Shown here piece by piece: positions 30,943 to 40,493 of a stretch of 64,000 nucleotides of DNA. Both the position numbers and the translations under genes were made by a program. This DNA comes from Aphanomyces cochlioides (taxonomy: Eukaryota > Oomycota > Saprolegniomycetes > Saprolegniales > Verrucalvaceae), in the NCBI GenBank assembly GCA_019828595.1, contig JAHQRK010000001.1, positions 4,340,001-4,404,000 of the forward strand. The letters are read 5' to 3'. Position 1 is the first letter of the stretch; each line of letters begins with the position of its first letter. The notes below the pieces were generated by a model that worked only from the letters and a program-made list of their open reading frames with translations, was not told where the DNA came from and ran no database searches.

Positions 30943-31036
30943 TGGTGAAATCTTGAGTGGAGCGTGCACTCCAACCGAAGTTGTTGACAAGGAGGTTGTG
31001 AACATCTGCGAACTTGTTGGTCTTTCTGAAGGGGGT

Positions 31037-31124
31037 GTCAATGTTGCAGATAGTGAAGTGACTGTGATTGGCTAGAATTTCATATTCGCTATCTGTACTT
31101 TTCCTATCTGGACCCAACATTGAC
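31037..31124. other. Split inverted repeat
   Basis: GTCAATGTTG (31037-31046) pairs with CAACATTGAC (31115-31124), and CAGATAG (31047-31053) with CTATCTG (31089-31095), giving a two-part stem with unequal arms. Confidence 0.45.
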
Positions 31125-31126
31125 AA

Positions 31127-32564
31127 CCACTATTATAGAAGTAAAATTGATCTAGAGAATGGCAATCTGTGAAGTACATTTCCTTCACTCAGTGACAGCA
31201 ATCAACACAAAATTGAGTTTCCACGTGATGTTTAACCTCCAGACATAAAGCGAAATCTTCTACTGAATCTGTATCAAGAATAGATGTTGTCGGTGGTTGT
31301 TTTCACAGCAACTATGCAAAGGAAGCACTTGCGCGTGCTAACACTAGCAATCAGTTACCTTGAAGGTCAAGGATGTGAAGATGTTGTGGGAGACACATGA
31401 CTATAGTTCATTTGCATTCTATGAATGACAAGTTGAATTGGATGGAGCTGGCGTTTTGACATATAATTGGTTGTACATAAATATCAGTATTAAGTATTGT
31501 CGATTTGGTACAAATTTCCACTTCCTGCGCAATCGAATCACGCCAATCGATCACGCATCTCATTGGATAAAAATATAATATAAATTGATTTGATTGGTCA
31601 ATTATAAACAACAATGTCGAGAGACCCCTGAACCATCATCGATCATGCTCCTTTGTCCACGCTCGTCCGCTCATGCAGACAGTCGACATGATTCAAATTA
31701 CTCTTAAGGAAACCACGAGGAGCGTGTGACGCAAGATACGGCTGTTTTGACCGAGCAAAATGCTTCACTAACTTCTCAGTATGTACATTTCACAAATCGT
31801 GGATGAAATACATGTAGTTGGTTAAAAGCGACAACGCATTGGATTTTGCTCGTCACAACGATGAATAATGCTTAAAATTGATGATAAGTAAAAGTAGAGC
31901 TTGGACGGACCCGCTTTAAAGCAGCTTATCGCCATATTTTCCCTCTGGCGCGCTTCAAGGCGTCATTGTGCTGAAATTGAGAAATCACGCAAAAAATAGA
32001 AATTTACACGAAAGGTACAATATTCTCGCTAATTTTAAAGAATCAACGATATTTGTGTCCAAAGCCTCTTGAGGGTAAGGAATGACTGCTATTAGTATCA
32101 GCAGGTCGCTTTGCAGGCACTGTCCAATTGCCAGAGCGCCCAAGATATGCCTGATACAGAAGTGTGACGCTCACTTATCACAGACTTGGCCAGATACGTC
32201 CTGATATAGGATGATCTGAAATGATACGACACTGAGTAGCGTCCAGATACTGTAATATTATTGGTCGTTGAGCTGACCAATAAACACTAAATCGAATATT
32301 TTTATTCTCTGTTCTGAAAAACTCAAATATTTTGTACAAATTATATCAGGATATCATTCTTGAGAGTAAACTTAAAGGTATTTATCGTCAAAAGGTCATC
32401 TTTGTCTATCTAATTCTACAGTTAATAGTTGCTCATATTCATTTATGTATTTTGCGAGTTTTTCTTTATTTATATGTCAATTGCAACTGTGATGTACCAT
32501 CTCTCACTTCTTGATTTTAGAATTCATGGCACTGCGTGATCGTTTATTGGCTGAAACTAGACAT
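31127..32564. other. Unannotated AT-rich stretch, no gene recognised
   Basis: Short frames only. No terminal repeats or coding motifs were seen. Confidence 0.35.
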
Positions 32565-32653
32565 CAACTGCTACGTCCACGTGGCTCAAGAAGTTTTGTC
32601 TGCGTGGTTCAGACACAACGTGACTCGACTGCCGAATGTAGACGTAGCAGTTG
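32565..32653. repeat. Perfect 13-bp inverted repeat CAACTGCTACGTC
   Basis: The arms at 32565-32577 and 32641-32653 are exact complements separated by 63 bases. It may be a very short foldback element or the subterminal part of the pogo-type transposon at 32.8-34.0 kb. Confidence 0.55.
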
Positions 32654-32849
32654 GCAGTTAGGTTTATCCAATGAATAATTGCGCGGAACAATGAATTTTC
32701 ATTTGAATATTTAAATTTAATTGGTCTGTACAATTATTTATTTCAGAATGCGATAAATAATTCTATAGAACAATTGAATATGAAGCGAGGGGTTCGAACG
32801 AGTTTTGTCGAGGCTTCAAACATGAAAAATCAACGGCGAAGACCGTGTA

Positions 32850-34040
32850 TTATTGAGGTTTAGGGAGAGCTTTGACAAAACTTTTTCTGACTTCTTCAGG
32901 GGATATTTTTTCCCAAGCTTCAATGGCACGTTTTATCATCGAGATCCGCTTCTCTTTCGCTGTCTTTGCTGTGTCGGCTGCAAGAACCCAGAGATCGCGC
33001 AAATGTTGCTTGAATGGCCCCATGATGGAAACATCAAGGGGCTGGCAATATGAATGTGCTGTTGGGTGGCAACAGACACAGTTGACATCCGAGCTCATCG
33101 TTGATGATGCGCTCACTTTCTTCACTTACGTGACTCTCAAAGTTATCAACGATGAGAACTGATGGATTCTCGATGTCCAAAATAAGCGAGTCGCGGAGAA
33201 ATGTTCTCCAGACTGGACCATCCATCCAATCTTTGGATTGCATCACATAGCGGTGTCCTGGAGGATAGCTATCGAACTTATTCGACTCAATAGCACCTCC
33301 AGGTACACCTCGAATCACGAATACGATAGGAAGTTTTTTCCATCAGCTCTGATGGTCAAAAGAGCAGTCATTCGCATCGAATGCTTTTCGGCATTAGCAA
33401 CGAAAGCGCCCTCTCCCTTGACAGCCCAAATTGTTTTTGGCGACATGTCATAATATATACCAGTCTCGTCTGTGTTATAGACACAGTCGGCAGGCATATC
33501 ACCGTATTTCTCGTGAAAGTTTCGGCCGAAACTCAACCGAGTCTCCTCAAGGTCATCTTGAGTTCTCTTTTGACGACAAAGTCGATGTCGAGAGAAGCCA
33601 TTTCGATGCGCAAAGCGCTGAAGCAGTCGTAAAAGAGAGCTGTAAGGAGACTTTCTCGTTGACATATACTCAAACAACCATTCATTATGATTAACCCTTA
33701 AGTAGCTAATCATATGAGCAGCCGTGAGAGCCATTTCCTGTCGACGAATATCCCTAATGTACACGGCCATGCCATATGCATCAGGAATTATGGCCTTTTG
33801 GCCAGTCAGTCCAATGTTCTTCTTGCGGGTCTTTGACCGCGCAAATCCCTCCAGAAAACTCTTTTCTCGTTTCCACTTATTGAGACTAGTGGACGAGTAT
33901 CCTGTGATGCGAACCGCATCATGGATCGACCACTTCTCCAACACTGACACAGCCCACAGCTTCTGTGCGATTGTTAGTCGGGGACGTCGCTTGATGGCAT
34001 CAGTGGGCTGATGCGTCACATGGACAGACAAAACGGTCAT
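32850..34040 (-). pseudogene. pogo/Jerky-type transposase (DDE_1), two frameshifts
   Basis: The first block (34040-33315) opens with a helix-turn-helix (KRRPRLTIAQKLWAVSVLEKW) and contains YNTDETGIYYD, the first catalytic Asp. The second block (33318-33034) contains VLIVDNFESHV with the second Asp. The third (33125-32850) contains YCQPLDVSIMGPFKQHLR with the third Asp. The blocks are consecutive parts of one protein of about 385 residues. The first shift is in an A6 run near 33336-33341; the second near 33060 is not in a homopolymer. It is not the same subfamily as the pogo-like element at 26.3 kb. No termini were recognised. Confidence 0.78.
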
Positions 34041-34327
34041 CGTGAAATCGATATTGAGAGGACATGCACATCACTATTTAAATTAAAATTGGCGCCATCC
34101 TTAAAACCAATCAAACCTGTTCATTTCATGAAACTTCATTTGATTGGTTAAAATTTGAATAAAAGTCGTTCCCTGTAATTGAACTCCCATATTGGATAAA
34201 AAAAATTGATTATTAGGCCGTGTTTGGTTTGAAGTGGATTTGCATGATTCAAGTAGATTCGGAGTGATTTTATCAGGGGTAGGGTAGAAAATCATCTTTT
34301 TCCCGAACACGATTTTGGATCAGCCAA

Positions 34328-34354
34328 ATCATGATTTGGGGCCAAAATCATGAT
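34328..34354. promoter_or_regulatory. ATCATGAT palindromes, left subterminal region
   Basis: Two copies, 34328-34335 and 34347-34354, each within AAATCATGATTT. Together with the copies on the right they are candidate binding sites for the element's own protein. Confidence 0.45.
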
Positions 34355-34825
34355 TTTGAGAATCTACCTCCTCCCCATTGATTCAAGTGGATTGGAGGTA
34401 GATGCCTGATATAGACCGCCTGTATATTCTCTCCAGTGGTCATTGTCAGAAATGATAGTATATCCGGACTCTGTACGGATAGTGGAGATTCATTCTTATT
34501 TTATTACATGGTTTCGGCAACGAACATATAATGTATTCAAGTTATAATTTAAAGTGTTTTTTATGAAGAGGAGTCCGACTCCTTCAAAGTAACAATAGGA
34601 ACAAGGTCATCAACCAATCATATTTAATGTAACATTTGTTACATTATCATATGTTGATGGTTGGTTATGCTTCACGGCGTGCATCAGCTATGATGTGAAG
34701 AGGAATGCTCACTACTCAATTTGCTTCCTCGGAACTGAGCTCCTTCTAGCTCTACGTATTGTGTATACCCTTCTCTATTGCTTACTTTCTGCGTGTGTGG
34801 GATTGTTATATTCGATATTTCAAGT

Positions 34826-35539
34826 ATGACTATTCCTGCTGCTTCTTCTGTGAAACAATATCTTCCTGCGGACTTGGCTCTTCTGGCATTTGACGGAAAG
34901 AAGGCCTCGTTTCGTGTTTGGTCCCAAGGTTTCATTAGTTATCTCGAGGGACTTACTCAAGAGATGACAGGAAACTATCTTAGGGAACCTAAAAAGTTAC
35001 CAGAACCACGTATCAAATACGAGGACTGGTTGACATGTGTGCCTCCTGTAGAATCTACTGGTAATGAGGTTCATGATCAGTGGCATGCATACAATAGAAA
35101 GAGAACCGAGCAAAAGGTTCGATTTTATCTCTTAGCTCTTCTTCCTAAGTCTTTCGTTCAACAATTACGAGATACGACTGACTCAAAGACTCCTGTGCAT
35201 GAGGTGTGGGCTGAGGTGAATCGGCGATACGGGATTTCTAACGTATCTGCTGTTACTAATTATATGGGACAATTAATCAAAATAGCTCAAAAACCATTTG
35301 ACAATATTCAGTCGTGGTTTGGTGAGATGAAGTCCCTAAAAAATTTGATCAATGCACAGTCCCAACAGCACTTGGGACGAGATAGTTTAACTGATGATAT
35401 GCTTATTTATTTGGCATTGAATGAATTACCTTCTCAATTTTATGGTGCACAGATTAAATATGACTCTTCCTTCACCTTGTCTGATGTTGAGACAAAATTG
35501 GTGGGTGTTTTCGGTCAAAAAGAAAATCGGCTTTTTTGA
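34826..35539 (+). CDS. Copia gag
   Basis: Starting at the second Met (34826) the product has 237 residues. It has the layout of UBN2/Copia gag: an N-terminal FDGKKASFRVWSQGF segment, a central helical block (KVRFYLLALLPKSFVQQLRD ... EVWAEVNRRYG) and a C-terminal ALNELPSQF region. It ends in TGA at 35537-35539, just after a T6 run (35532-35537); the pol frame is -1 relative to it and overlaps, which would allow frameshifting at the T run. Confidence 0.72.
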   Translation: MTIPAASSVKQYLPADLALLAFDGKKASFRVWSQGFISYLEGLTQEMTGNYLREPKKLPEPRIKYEDWLTCVPPVESTGNEVHDQWHAYNRKRTEQKVRFYLLALLPKSFVQQLRDTTDSKTPVHEVWAEVNRRYGISNVSAVTNYMGQLIKIAQKPFDNIQSWFGEMKSLKNLINAQSQQHLGRDSLTDDMLIYLALNELPSQFYGAQIKYDSSFTLSDVETKLVGVFGQKENRLF

Positions 35540-38244
35540 CCATGGGAGGTCAAAATTCCAAGCAAGAAGTGCCTGTGAACAACGTCGAAAAATTGTCCAA
35601 TCAGGGACCAGGAAAGCGAAAAAATGTCAATATTTCGGCCAATCAAAACAAGCGACACGATGGCGGTCAAGGAAAAGCCAACGCGCGTCCGACGTCTCAA
35701 GGAATGAAATGCTTCTACTGTGAAGGGAAGTACAATGTTGCTGGCCAAGACCATCCCAAGTGGAAGTGCCCCAAGCGGCAAGACGACTTCAGCCGGGGAT
35801 GGGCTCGATCCAACATCTATGAGAAGACAAGGAAGATACAAGATTCGACACCCCGAGGACGGAACGCGACTCGTGAAGAAGTGCCCTGTGGCGCCGTGAC
35901 CACTCGAGAAGAGGTGCCGCTGCCACCTATGGGCGATTCAAGAAGAGAAATCGAGCTACCCGATGATGACTCGACCAAGTCGATCGAAGAATTATTGTTC
36001 GACGACGACGACGAAATGTATGACGATATGATGCAATACTCTCCGGCTCTGGTGGCTGACACTACTGCAACTCCTAGAATGGAGACAGTGGCAGGTTCCA
36101 TGAAGTCTCTCTCAGTTGAGCTGGATCAGGTAATTGCATCTCAATTTCCGCATTTGCTAACACTACGTTCAATGACTAGAAGTGAATGGGCACTCGATGG
36201 CGGATGCGGGCATCACATGGCAGGAGAGGTACAATATCTAGTTAAATCTAATGTACACTCTGGTTTTGTGTTCAAATTTGGTGATGGGAAAGGTCTTCAG
36301 TGCACACATCTAGGCGTAGCGAAGCTTTGGTTTGATTCTCCCGAAGGAGTTCGACCATTCACATTCAAAAATGTAGCCTATGTGCCAGGAGCCAAAGCTA
36401 ATATACTAAGTGAAAATCAATTGAAACGATGCGGATATTACATAGCAGATAGCTCTTGTGGCATGTACAAGTACGTGTTTAAGGATAATGCACTACAGTT
36501 GATTGCTAGCTGCATTAATGGAGCTTATTACGTTAAGAGTCATTCTATCAAGGAGCGTCAGATTATATGTCATGCAGTTAAACATGCGCCAGCTCGCCAG
36601 ACTATAATAACGAACGTGAATCGAGCGCACGAGCTTTTTCGTGAGTGGCATGTGAGACTAGGCAACGTGAACAGAGAAACTCTAACTCGTATGTTGACGT
36701 CTGGAAAGATAAAACGTCTACCTCATCTACATGTCGATAGTTTAAAAGATCTAAAGATGTTTTGTAAGACTTGCGTTATAGCTAAGCACAGACGCATGTC
36801 CTATGAACGACGTGTTGGAACTAGACATCCTGACCCATTGGGATCTCTACACATGGACACATGTGGGCCACTTAAACAAACAGGATTGTACGGCACAACT
36901 AGCGACATTCGCTACTACTGCTCCGTTGTAGACGATGCGTCGTCTTACCGATGGGCATCCTTGCACAAGACTAAGTACACAATTCCTAATACTATTAAAG
37001 ACTTTGTGAATCTGGTTCAAAGACAAACATACAAGGTCATTCGCCGAGTGCGAACTGATGAAGGCACTGAGTTCAACAACAGGTCGCTTCTTAAATTCTA
37101 CAATGAACTGGGTATTAAATATGAAAAGTCTAATCGATATTCACCCGAGGAGAATGTGTCTGCTGAGAGAGACCACCAGTCAAAGTTTGCTAAAGTTAGA
37201 TGCATGCTTTTAGATGCTAATATGAATGCAAAGTGGTGGCCCGAAGCATTGATGTATGCTACGTATATCCAAAATCTCACACCTTCCAAGCGTCTGAGCG
37301 ACAAGACACCGTATGAATGTGTTCATGGTGTCCTTCCTGATTTAAGTCGCATTCATATGTGGGGATGTGTGTGTTACGCACACATACCGCAAGAGCTTCG
37401 ATCAGACAAGAAGCTCTCATCTAGGTCTATGAAGTGTCGATTCCTAGGAATAGCAGAAGACTACAAAGGATATCGTCTATTAGATATTCATAATAACAAG
37501 TTTCTAATTGCACGTGATGTTACTTTTGATGACGGGTTCCTTGGAGATGCTGTAAGCAAAGTTTTCCACCACCAGGAACCTCGCCTAACGCTCAGTGAAA
37601 CCCAAGCAATTGACTCACTGCCCAGTGCAGGAGCCATGGGTTCGCATGCTGGTGATTGTGAGAGCAACGCTGCTCGTTGTGAGAGCACTCACGACAATGA
37701 TAATGACATCTCACACACCTCAAGAAGTACTTCTGTAGACGTACAGGACGAGAATCATTCAAACGTGGATGACCCTACTTCACCTTCCAGATCTAATCGT
37801 AAAAGGACAAACAATGGTGACATTCATAACTTGCAGTTAAAGAAAACACGAGTTACTAGAGTTAGTGGGAGTACTTCAATGAGGGTGAGTCAAAATGACT
37901 CTCCAACCTCAACCCTTGACTCTCCACCCCAAATCCTTGATTCTCACTCGAGATCGCTTCGACAAAATCGTCGTCTCCCTCGTCGTTTCGACGACTACGT
38001 CTGCAATAATGCGATCATTCGATCAGGTCATCCAAGAACTGAGTCTCTTGAATTGAATGAATTACTAAACTTATTGCATTCTGGACTTCGATCTATTGAT
38101 CAACTGGCAGAGTATTCTGTAAATGTTGGTGATATGTCAACAACAACTCAGCCATATCCAAAAGTGGTTATACCTCGATCTCTAAAAGAGGCACTTACTG
38201 GTCCAAACAGTGCACAGTGGCGTCAAGCCATTGATGAGGAATAA
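35536..38244 (+). CDS. Copia pol: zinc finger, protease, integrase, start of RT
   Basis: 902 residues open in the -1 frame after gag (the first ATG is at 35542). In order: a Cys/His cluster (CFYC ... HPKWKC), ALDGGCGHHM at the protease active site (D-G-G rather than the usual D-S/T-G), a pre-integrase HVRLGNVNRETL and CKTCVIAK block, an rve integrase with HMDTCGPL, RRVRTDEGTEF and the Glu region (YSPEENVSAERDHQSKF), and an acidic linker. The beginning of RT (SLKEALTGPNSAQWRQAIDEE) stops at TAA 38242-38244 instead of continuing. Confidence 0.8.
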   Translation: MTMGGQNSKQEVPVNNVEKLSNQGPGKRKNVNISANQNKRHDGGQGKANARPTSQGMKCFYCEGKYNVAGQDHPKWKCPKRQDDFSRGWARSNIYEKTRKIQDSTPRGRNATREEVPCGAVTTREEVPLPPMGDSRREIELPDDDSTKSIEELLFDDDDEMYDDMMQYSPALVADTTATPRMETVAGSMKSLSVELDQVIASQFPHLLTLRSMTRSEWALDGGCGHHMAGEVQYLVKSNVHSGFVFKFGDGKGLQCTHLGVAKLWFDSPEGVRPFTFKNVAYVPGAKANILSENQLKRCGYYIADSSCGMYKYVFKDNALQLIASCINGAYYVKSHSIKERQIICHAVKHAPARQTIITNVNRAHELFREWHVRLGNVNRETLTRMLTSGKIKRLPHLHVDSLKDLKMFCKTCVIAKHRRMSYERRVGTRHPDPLGSLHMDTCGPLKQTGLYGTTSDIRYYCSVVDDASSYRWASLHKTKYTIPNTIKDFVNLVQRQTYKVIRRVRTDEGTEFNNRSLLKFYNELGIKYEKSNRYSPEENVSAERDHQSKFAKVRCMLLDANMNAKWWPEALMYATYIQNLTPSKRLSDKTPYECVHGVLPDLSRIHMWGCVCYAHIPQELRSDKKLSSRSMKCRFLGIAEDYKGYRLLDIHNNKFLIARDVTFDDGFLGDAVSKVFHHQEPRLTLSETQAIDSLPSAGAMGSHAGDCESNAARCESTHDNDNDISHTSRSTSVDVQDENHSNVDDPTSPSRSNRKRTNNGDIHNLQLKKTRVTRVSGSTSMRVSQNDSPTSTLDSPPQILDSHSRSLRQNRRLPRRFDDYVCNNAIIRSGHPRTESLELNELLNLLHSGLRSIDQLAEYSVNVGDMSTTTQPYPKVVIPRSLKEALTGPNSAQWRQAIDEE

Positions 38245-38540
38245 CAGTCGTTAATCGATAATAAAACGTGGAAGTTGACTGAGCTACCTCCTGGTAGACT
38301 AGCCATTCCGTGCCACTGGGTATTTACTGTAAAGTACCACTCTAATGGGTCCATCGAGCGCTTCAAGGCTCGTCTAGTAGCACAGGGATGCCATCAAGAG
38401 TATGGTGTAGACTGTGATGAAGTCTATGCACCTGTTGCTCGATTTGAATCATTCGACTGGTTCTAGCACTAGGTGTTATTCATGAATGTATTATTAAGCA
38501 AATAGATGTGCACACAGCCTTTCTAAATGGGTCCATTCCG
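38245..38540 (+). pseudogene. Copia reverse transcriptase, N-terminal remnant
   Basis: After the stop at 38242 the same frame continues with SLIDNKTWKLTELPPGR and FKARLVAQGCHQ, typical Copia RT. A further shift near 38455 is needed to reach LALGVIHECIIKQIDVHTAF, which holds the first catalytic Asp. Coding homology then ends. Confidence 0.75.
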
Positions 38541-38545
38541 AATGG

Positions 38546-38884
38546 TACCAAACTAAACCCCCAAACCCCCAAACCCCCTGTAGTGCGATTCTTGTCGATT
38601 TCGGCCCATTTTTCTGTTCCCCAATCCTCTCCATAGCCAGACAAGCCAACAAGAAACTTGTAGTCTGACCAGTCAGACTTCAGTCGTCGCCATTTCGATT
38701 GGATTTGGTCCACATTGGCAAGATCAGTTCCTTCAAGTTGCCTCAAAACTGCTCGCCATCCAGCATGACGTAAGTTCTTCCCTCCTGACGCCACAAGCTT
38801 CGAGTTTCGTGCAACTTCCTTGTACGCAGCCAAAAGCTTCAGCTCAAGTTGATGTGACCACAACGCAAACGTCTTCTCTTCCAT
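38546..38884 (-). pseudogene. Myb/SANT-like DNA-binding protein, truncated
   Basis: From 38884 the protein reads EEKTFALWSHQLELKLLAAY and continues to IQSKWRRLKSDWSDYKFLVG and WGTEKWAEIDKNR, the tri-helix Myb/SANT form seen in the accessory protein of PIF/Harbinger elements. The frame then runs into a C/A-rich junction (AAACCCCC repeated three times, 38546-38573) and the Copia fragment, so the C-terminus is lost. Confidence 0.65.
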
Positions 38885-38977
38885 GCCAGTTCTCGAGAAA
38901 TGACAGTGTTCTCATACAAGTAATAGATTATGATATTTCAGAGGTTTCACAAGAATCGTGTTTGGTCAGCGACGAAA

Positions 38978-39719
38978 TGAAGGCCAACCAAACAAAATCG
39001 GTCTTCCTGTATCATTCTATTCACGAGAAAAATGGAAGCAAAGTTTTTGACCTACATAAATCAATATATGAGAAACGATAAAAAACAATTTTGCATTGCT
39101 GAAGTGTGTTTTAAACATAACCTGCGGTTCAGGCAAGGTATCGATGGCGGTAAGCGACGAGGAATTTGAACTAAGCAGTGCACATGACAGCGACGATGAC
39201 AGCGAAGTCGACAATGACAACGATACTTACGAGCTTCATAGATTTGTCCGACGTGACGTTCCACTAGAAGATCTTGAACAGGAAGTTGTGGGGATGACAA
39301 CTTTTGTTGCAAGAAAGCTTGTCTGTCCCAGTCTTGTTGACATGGCAATTCAAAACCGGACTTACTGACACAGAATTCAAAATCAGACTTCTTGACAATT
39401 GTTTTATACATGTTGTAAACACTTCGACAGAATGTTTAAAAGGAAATTTCATACATAAATTGAGAGTAATGTTAAAAACGAACAGCACAGGCAGATAGAA
39501 TACACGACGAGGATTCCAAAAATACAGACATCTCAAAAATGAATATCGGAAGATTTTCCGGACCAAGTCTCGGTCCCGACGCGATATCTCATCAAATATC
39601 ACGAATTTATCGACGTCTGATAGCTCAAAAGGAAGCTCTTGTTATGAGAAACATGGTGGTAATGTTAGATGAAAACGGTCTGATTGTCAATAAGTCTGAT
39701 TTTGTTTGGTTGGCCTTCA
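38978..39719. repeat. Foldback: perfect 22-bp inverted repeats 700 bp apart
   Basis: The arm at 38978-38999 starts TGAAGGCCAACCAAAC; the arm at 39698-39719 is its exact reverse complement. Between them lies a plus-strand frame (39096-39368) for an acidic peptide, with no recognised domain. This may be a smaller element inside the Harbinger unit or its duplicated end. Confidence 0.6.
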
Positions 39720-39720
39720 A

Positions 39721-39795
39721 ATCATGATTCAATTGAGATCATGATCCGTCTGAGTCATGATTTGAAGAATCCTGATTTGTGTGGTAAATCATGAT
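39721..39795. promoter_or_regulatory. ATCATGAT palindromes, right subterminal region
   Basis: Exact copies at 39721-39728, 39738-39745 and 39788-39795, and a variant (GTCATGAT) at 39754-39761. Confidence 0.45.
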
Positions 39796-39816
39796 TTGCA
39801 AACCGAACACGGCCTT

Positions 39817-39822
39817 ATTGTC
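39817..39822. repeat. Polinton target-site duplication, left (ATTGTC)
   Basis: Identical to 57055-57060; shares its first base with the TTA duplication of the neighbouring Harbinger element. Confidence 0.9.
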
Positions 39823-40102
39823 AGTAATAGCTGTTAAAGGTATATCGTGGCCACTTCAAAATTCTCATGACGAGAAGCATTAGTAAGGCATCATCCATTA
39901 GCTAAGAATGGATTCTCACCCATTTCCACAACCATACGCTAGAGACACCCTCGAGCAAAAAACACAATTAACACTTGTGGAAGTGTCCAAAGGCAAAATG
40001 ATCACCACTCAAAGCATTTTGCATCACCAGCATAATCTTGACCTTCATACAGAAAATTTTAAAATTCATTTGATCTTGAACAATAATTATTTATAATATA
40101 AT
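39823..40102 (+). repeat. Polinton left terminal inverted repeat, 280 bp
   Basis: Begins AGTAATAGCTGTTAAAGGTA. It matches the reverse complement of 56775-57054 with only a few substitutions and no net length change. Each repeat contains an ATG-started 62-codon frame (39908-40096 here) with identical translation in both; the peptide has no recognisable domain. Confidence 0.92.
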
Positions 40103-40275
40103 GCGATATTCAGATTTACTGTTAACAAATTACCCAATAATTTACGCAAAAACATTGGGGGTCATTTAGCGCTCCAGAAACACTTGATCGTCCTGATAAA
40201 TTAATTGTTGATAATAGGAATAAATTTGTTGAAGATTATAATATTAAATCATTAGCGAAAGAATTTTTTGTATAA
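40101..40275 (+). pseudogene. Small Polinton ORF with a frameshift, unknown function
   Basis: An ATG overlapping the inner end of the left repeat opens MRYSDLLLTNYPIIYAKTLG; after a G5 run (40157-40161) the shifted frame continues from about 40167 with FSAPETLDRP to LAKEFFV and TAA (40273-40275). The two halves look like one protein of about 58 residues with a 1-base indel. The function is unknown. The position directly inside the repeat mirrors the 51-residue ORF at the right end. Confidence 0.45.
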
Positions 40276-40493
40276 ATCGATCGGGTAAAATTGCCAAATA
40301 ACTGAAATGCGCAATACTTGAAATACACTTTATTACGTTTATTTTAATATGAATACGAACATTTTTTTTGTATTCACTCACGCCCTGGTATTCGCAAGTA
40401 CTGTAGCCGTCGTACGTCAAATGACAGAGGTAGGATCGCAAGGGTGTAGACTTTTGAGCGCCAGCAGAAACATATATATATATTGATCAATCC

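Larger units (their letters stand above)
34500..38540 (+). mobile_element. Copia (Ty1) retrotransposon, 3'-truncated within RT
   Basis: Gag, protease, integrase and the first part of reverse transcriptase are in the Copia order; the sequence leaves Copia homology near 38535-38545, just after DVHTAFLNGSI. RNase H and the 3' LTR are missing, and no 5' LTR was proven. A possible primer-binding region (ACATGGTTTCGGC) is near 34506. Two strong hairpins precede gag: GAGGAGTC/GACTCCTT near 34569 and a longer AT-rich one at 34611-34665. Confidence 0.75.
34216..39814. mobile_element. PIF/Harbinger-type element containing a broken Copia element
   Basis: The ends GGCCGTGTTTGGTTTG and, inverted, GGCCGTGTTCGGTTTG are flanked by TTA (34213-34215 and 39815-39817), the standard PIF/Harbinger duplication. 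Both subterminal regions contain the palindrome ATCATGAT. It includes a truncated Myb/SANT gene; no DDE_4 transposase was found, so it is non-autonomous or partly replaced by the Copia segment. Confidence 0.75.

Noticed and set aside
34408..34506. A roughly 100-bp Copia LTR (TG...CA)
   Set aside because: Too short and without a matching 3' copy; the true LTR boundaries cannot be seen.
35817..36101. Ser-rich minus-strand frame within Copia
   Set aside because: It lies opposite the Asp/Glu-rich linker of pol and has no support of its own.
38546..38573. AAACCCCC triplet as an internal telomere repeat
   Set aside because: Only three units, and they resemble C-rich transposon termini; it marks the Copia/Myb junction.
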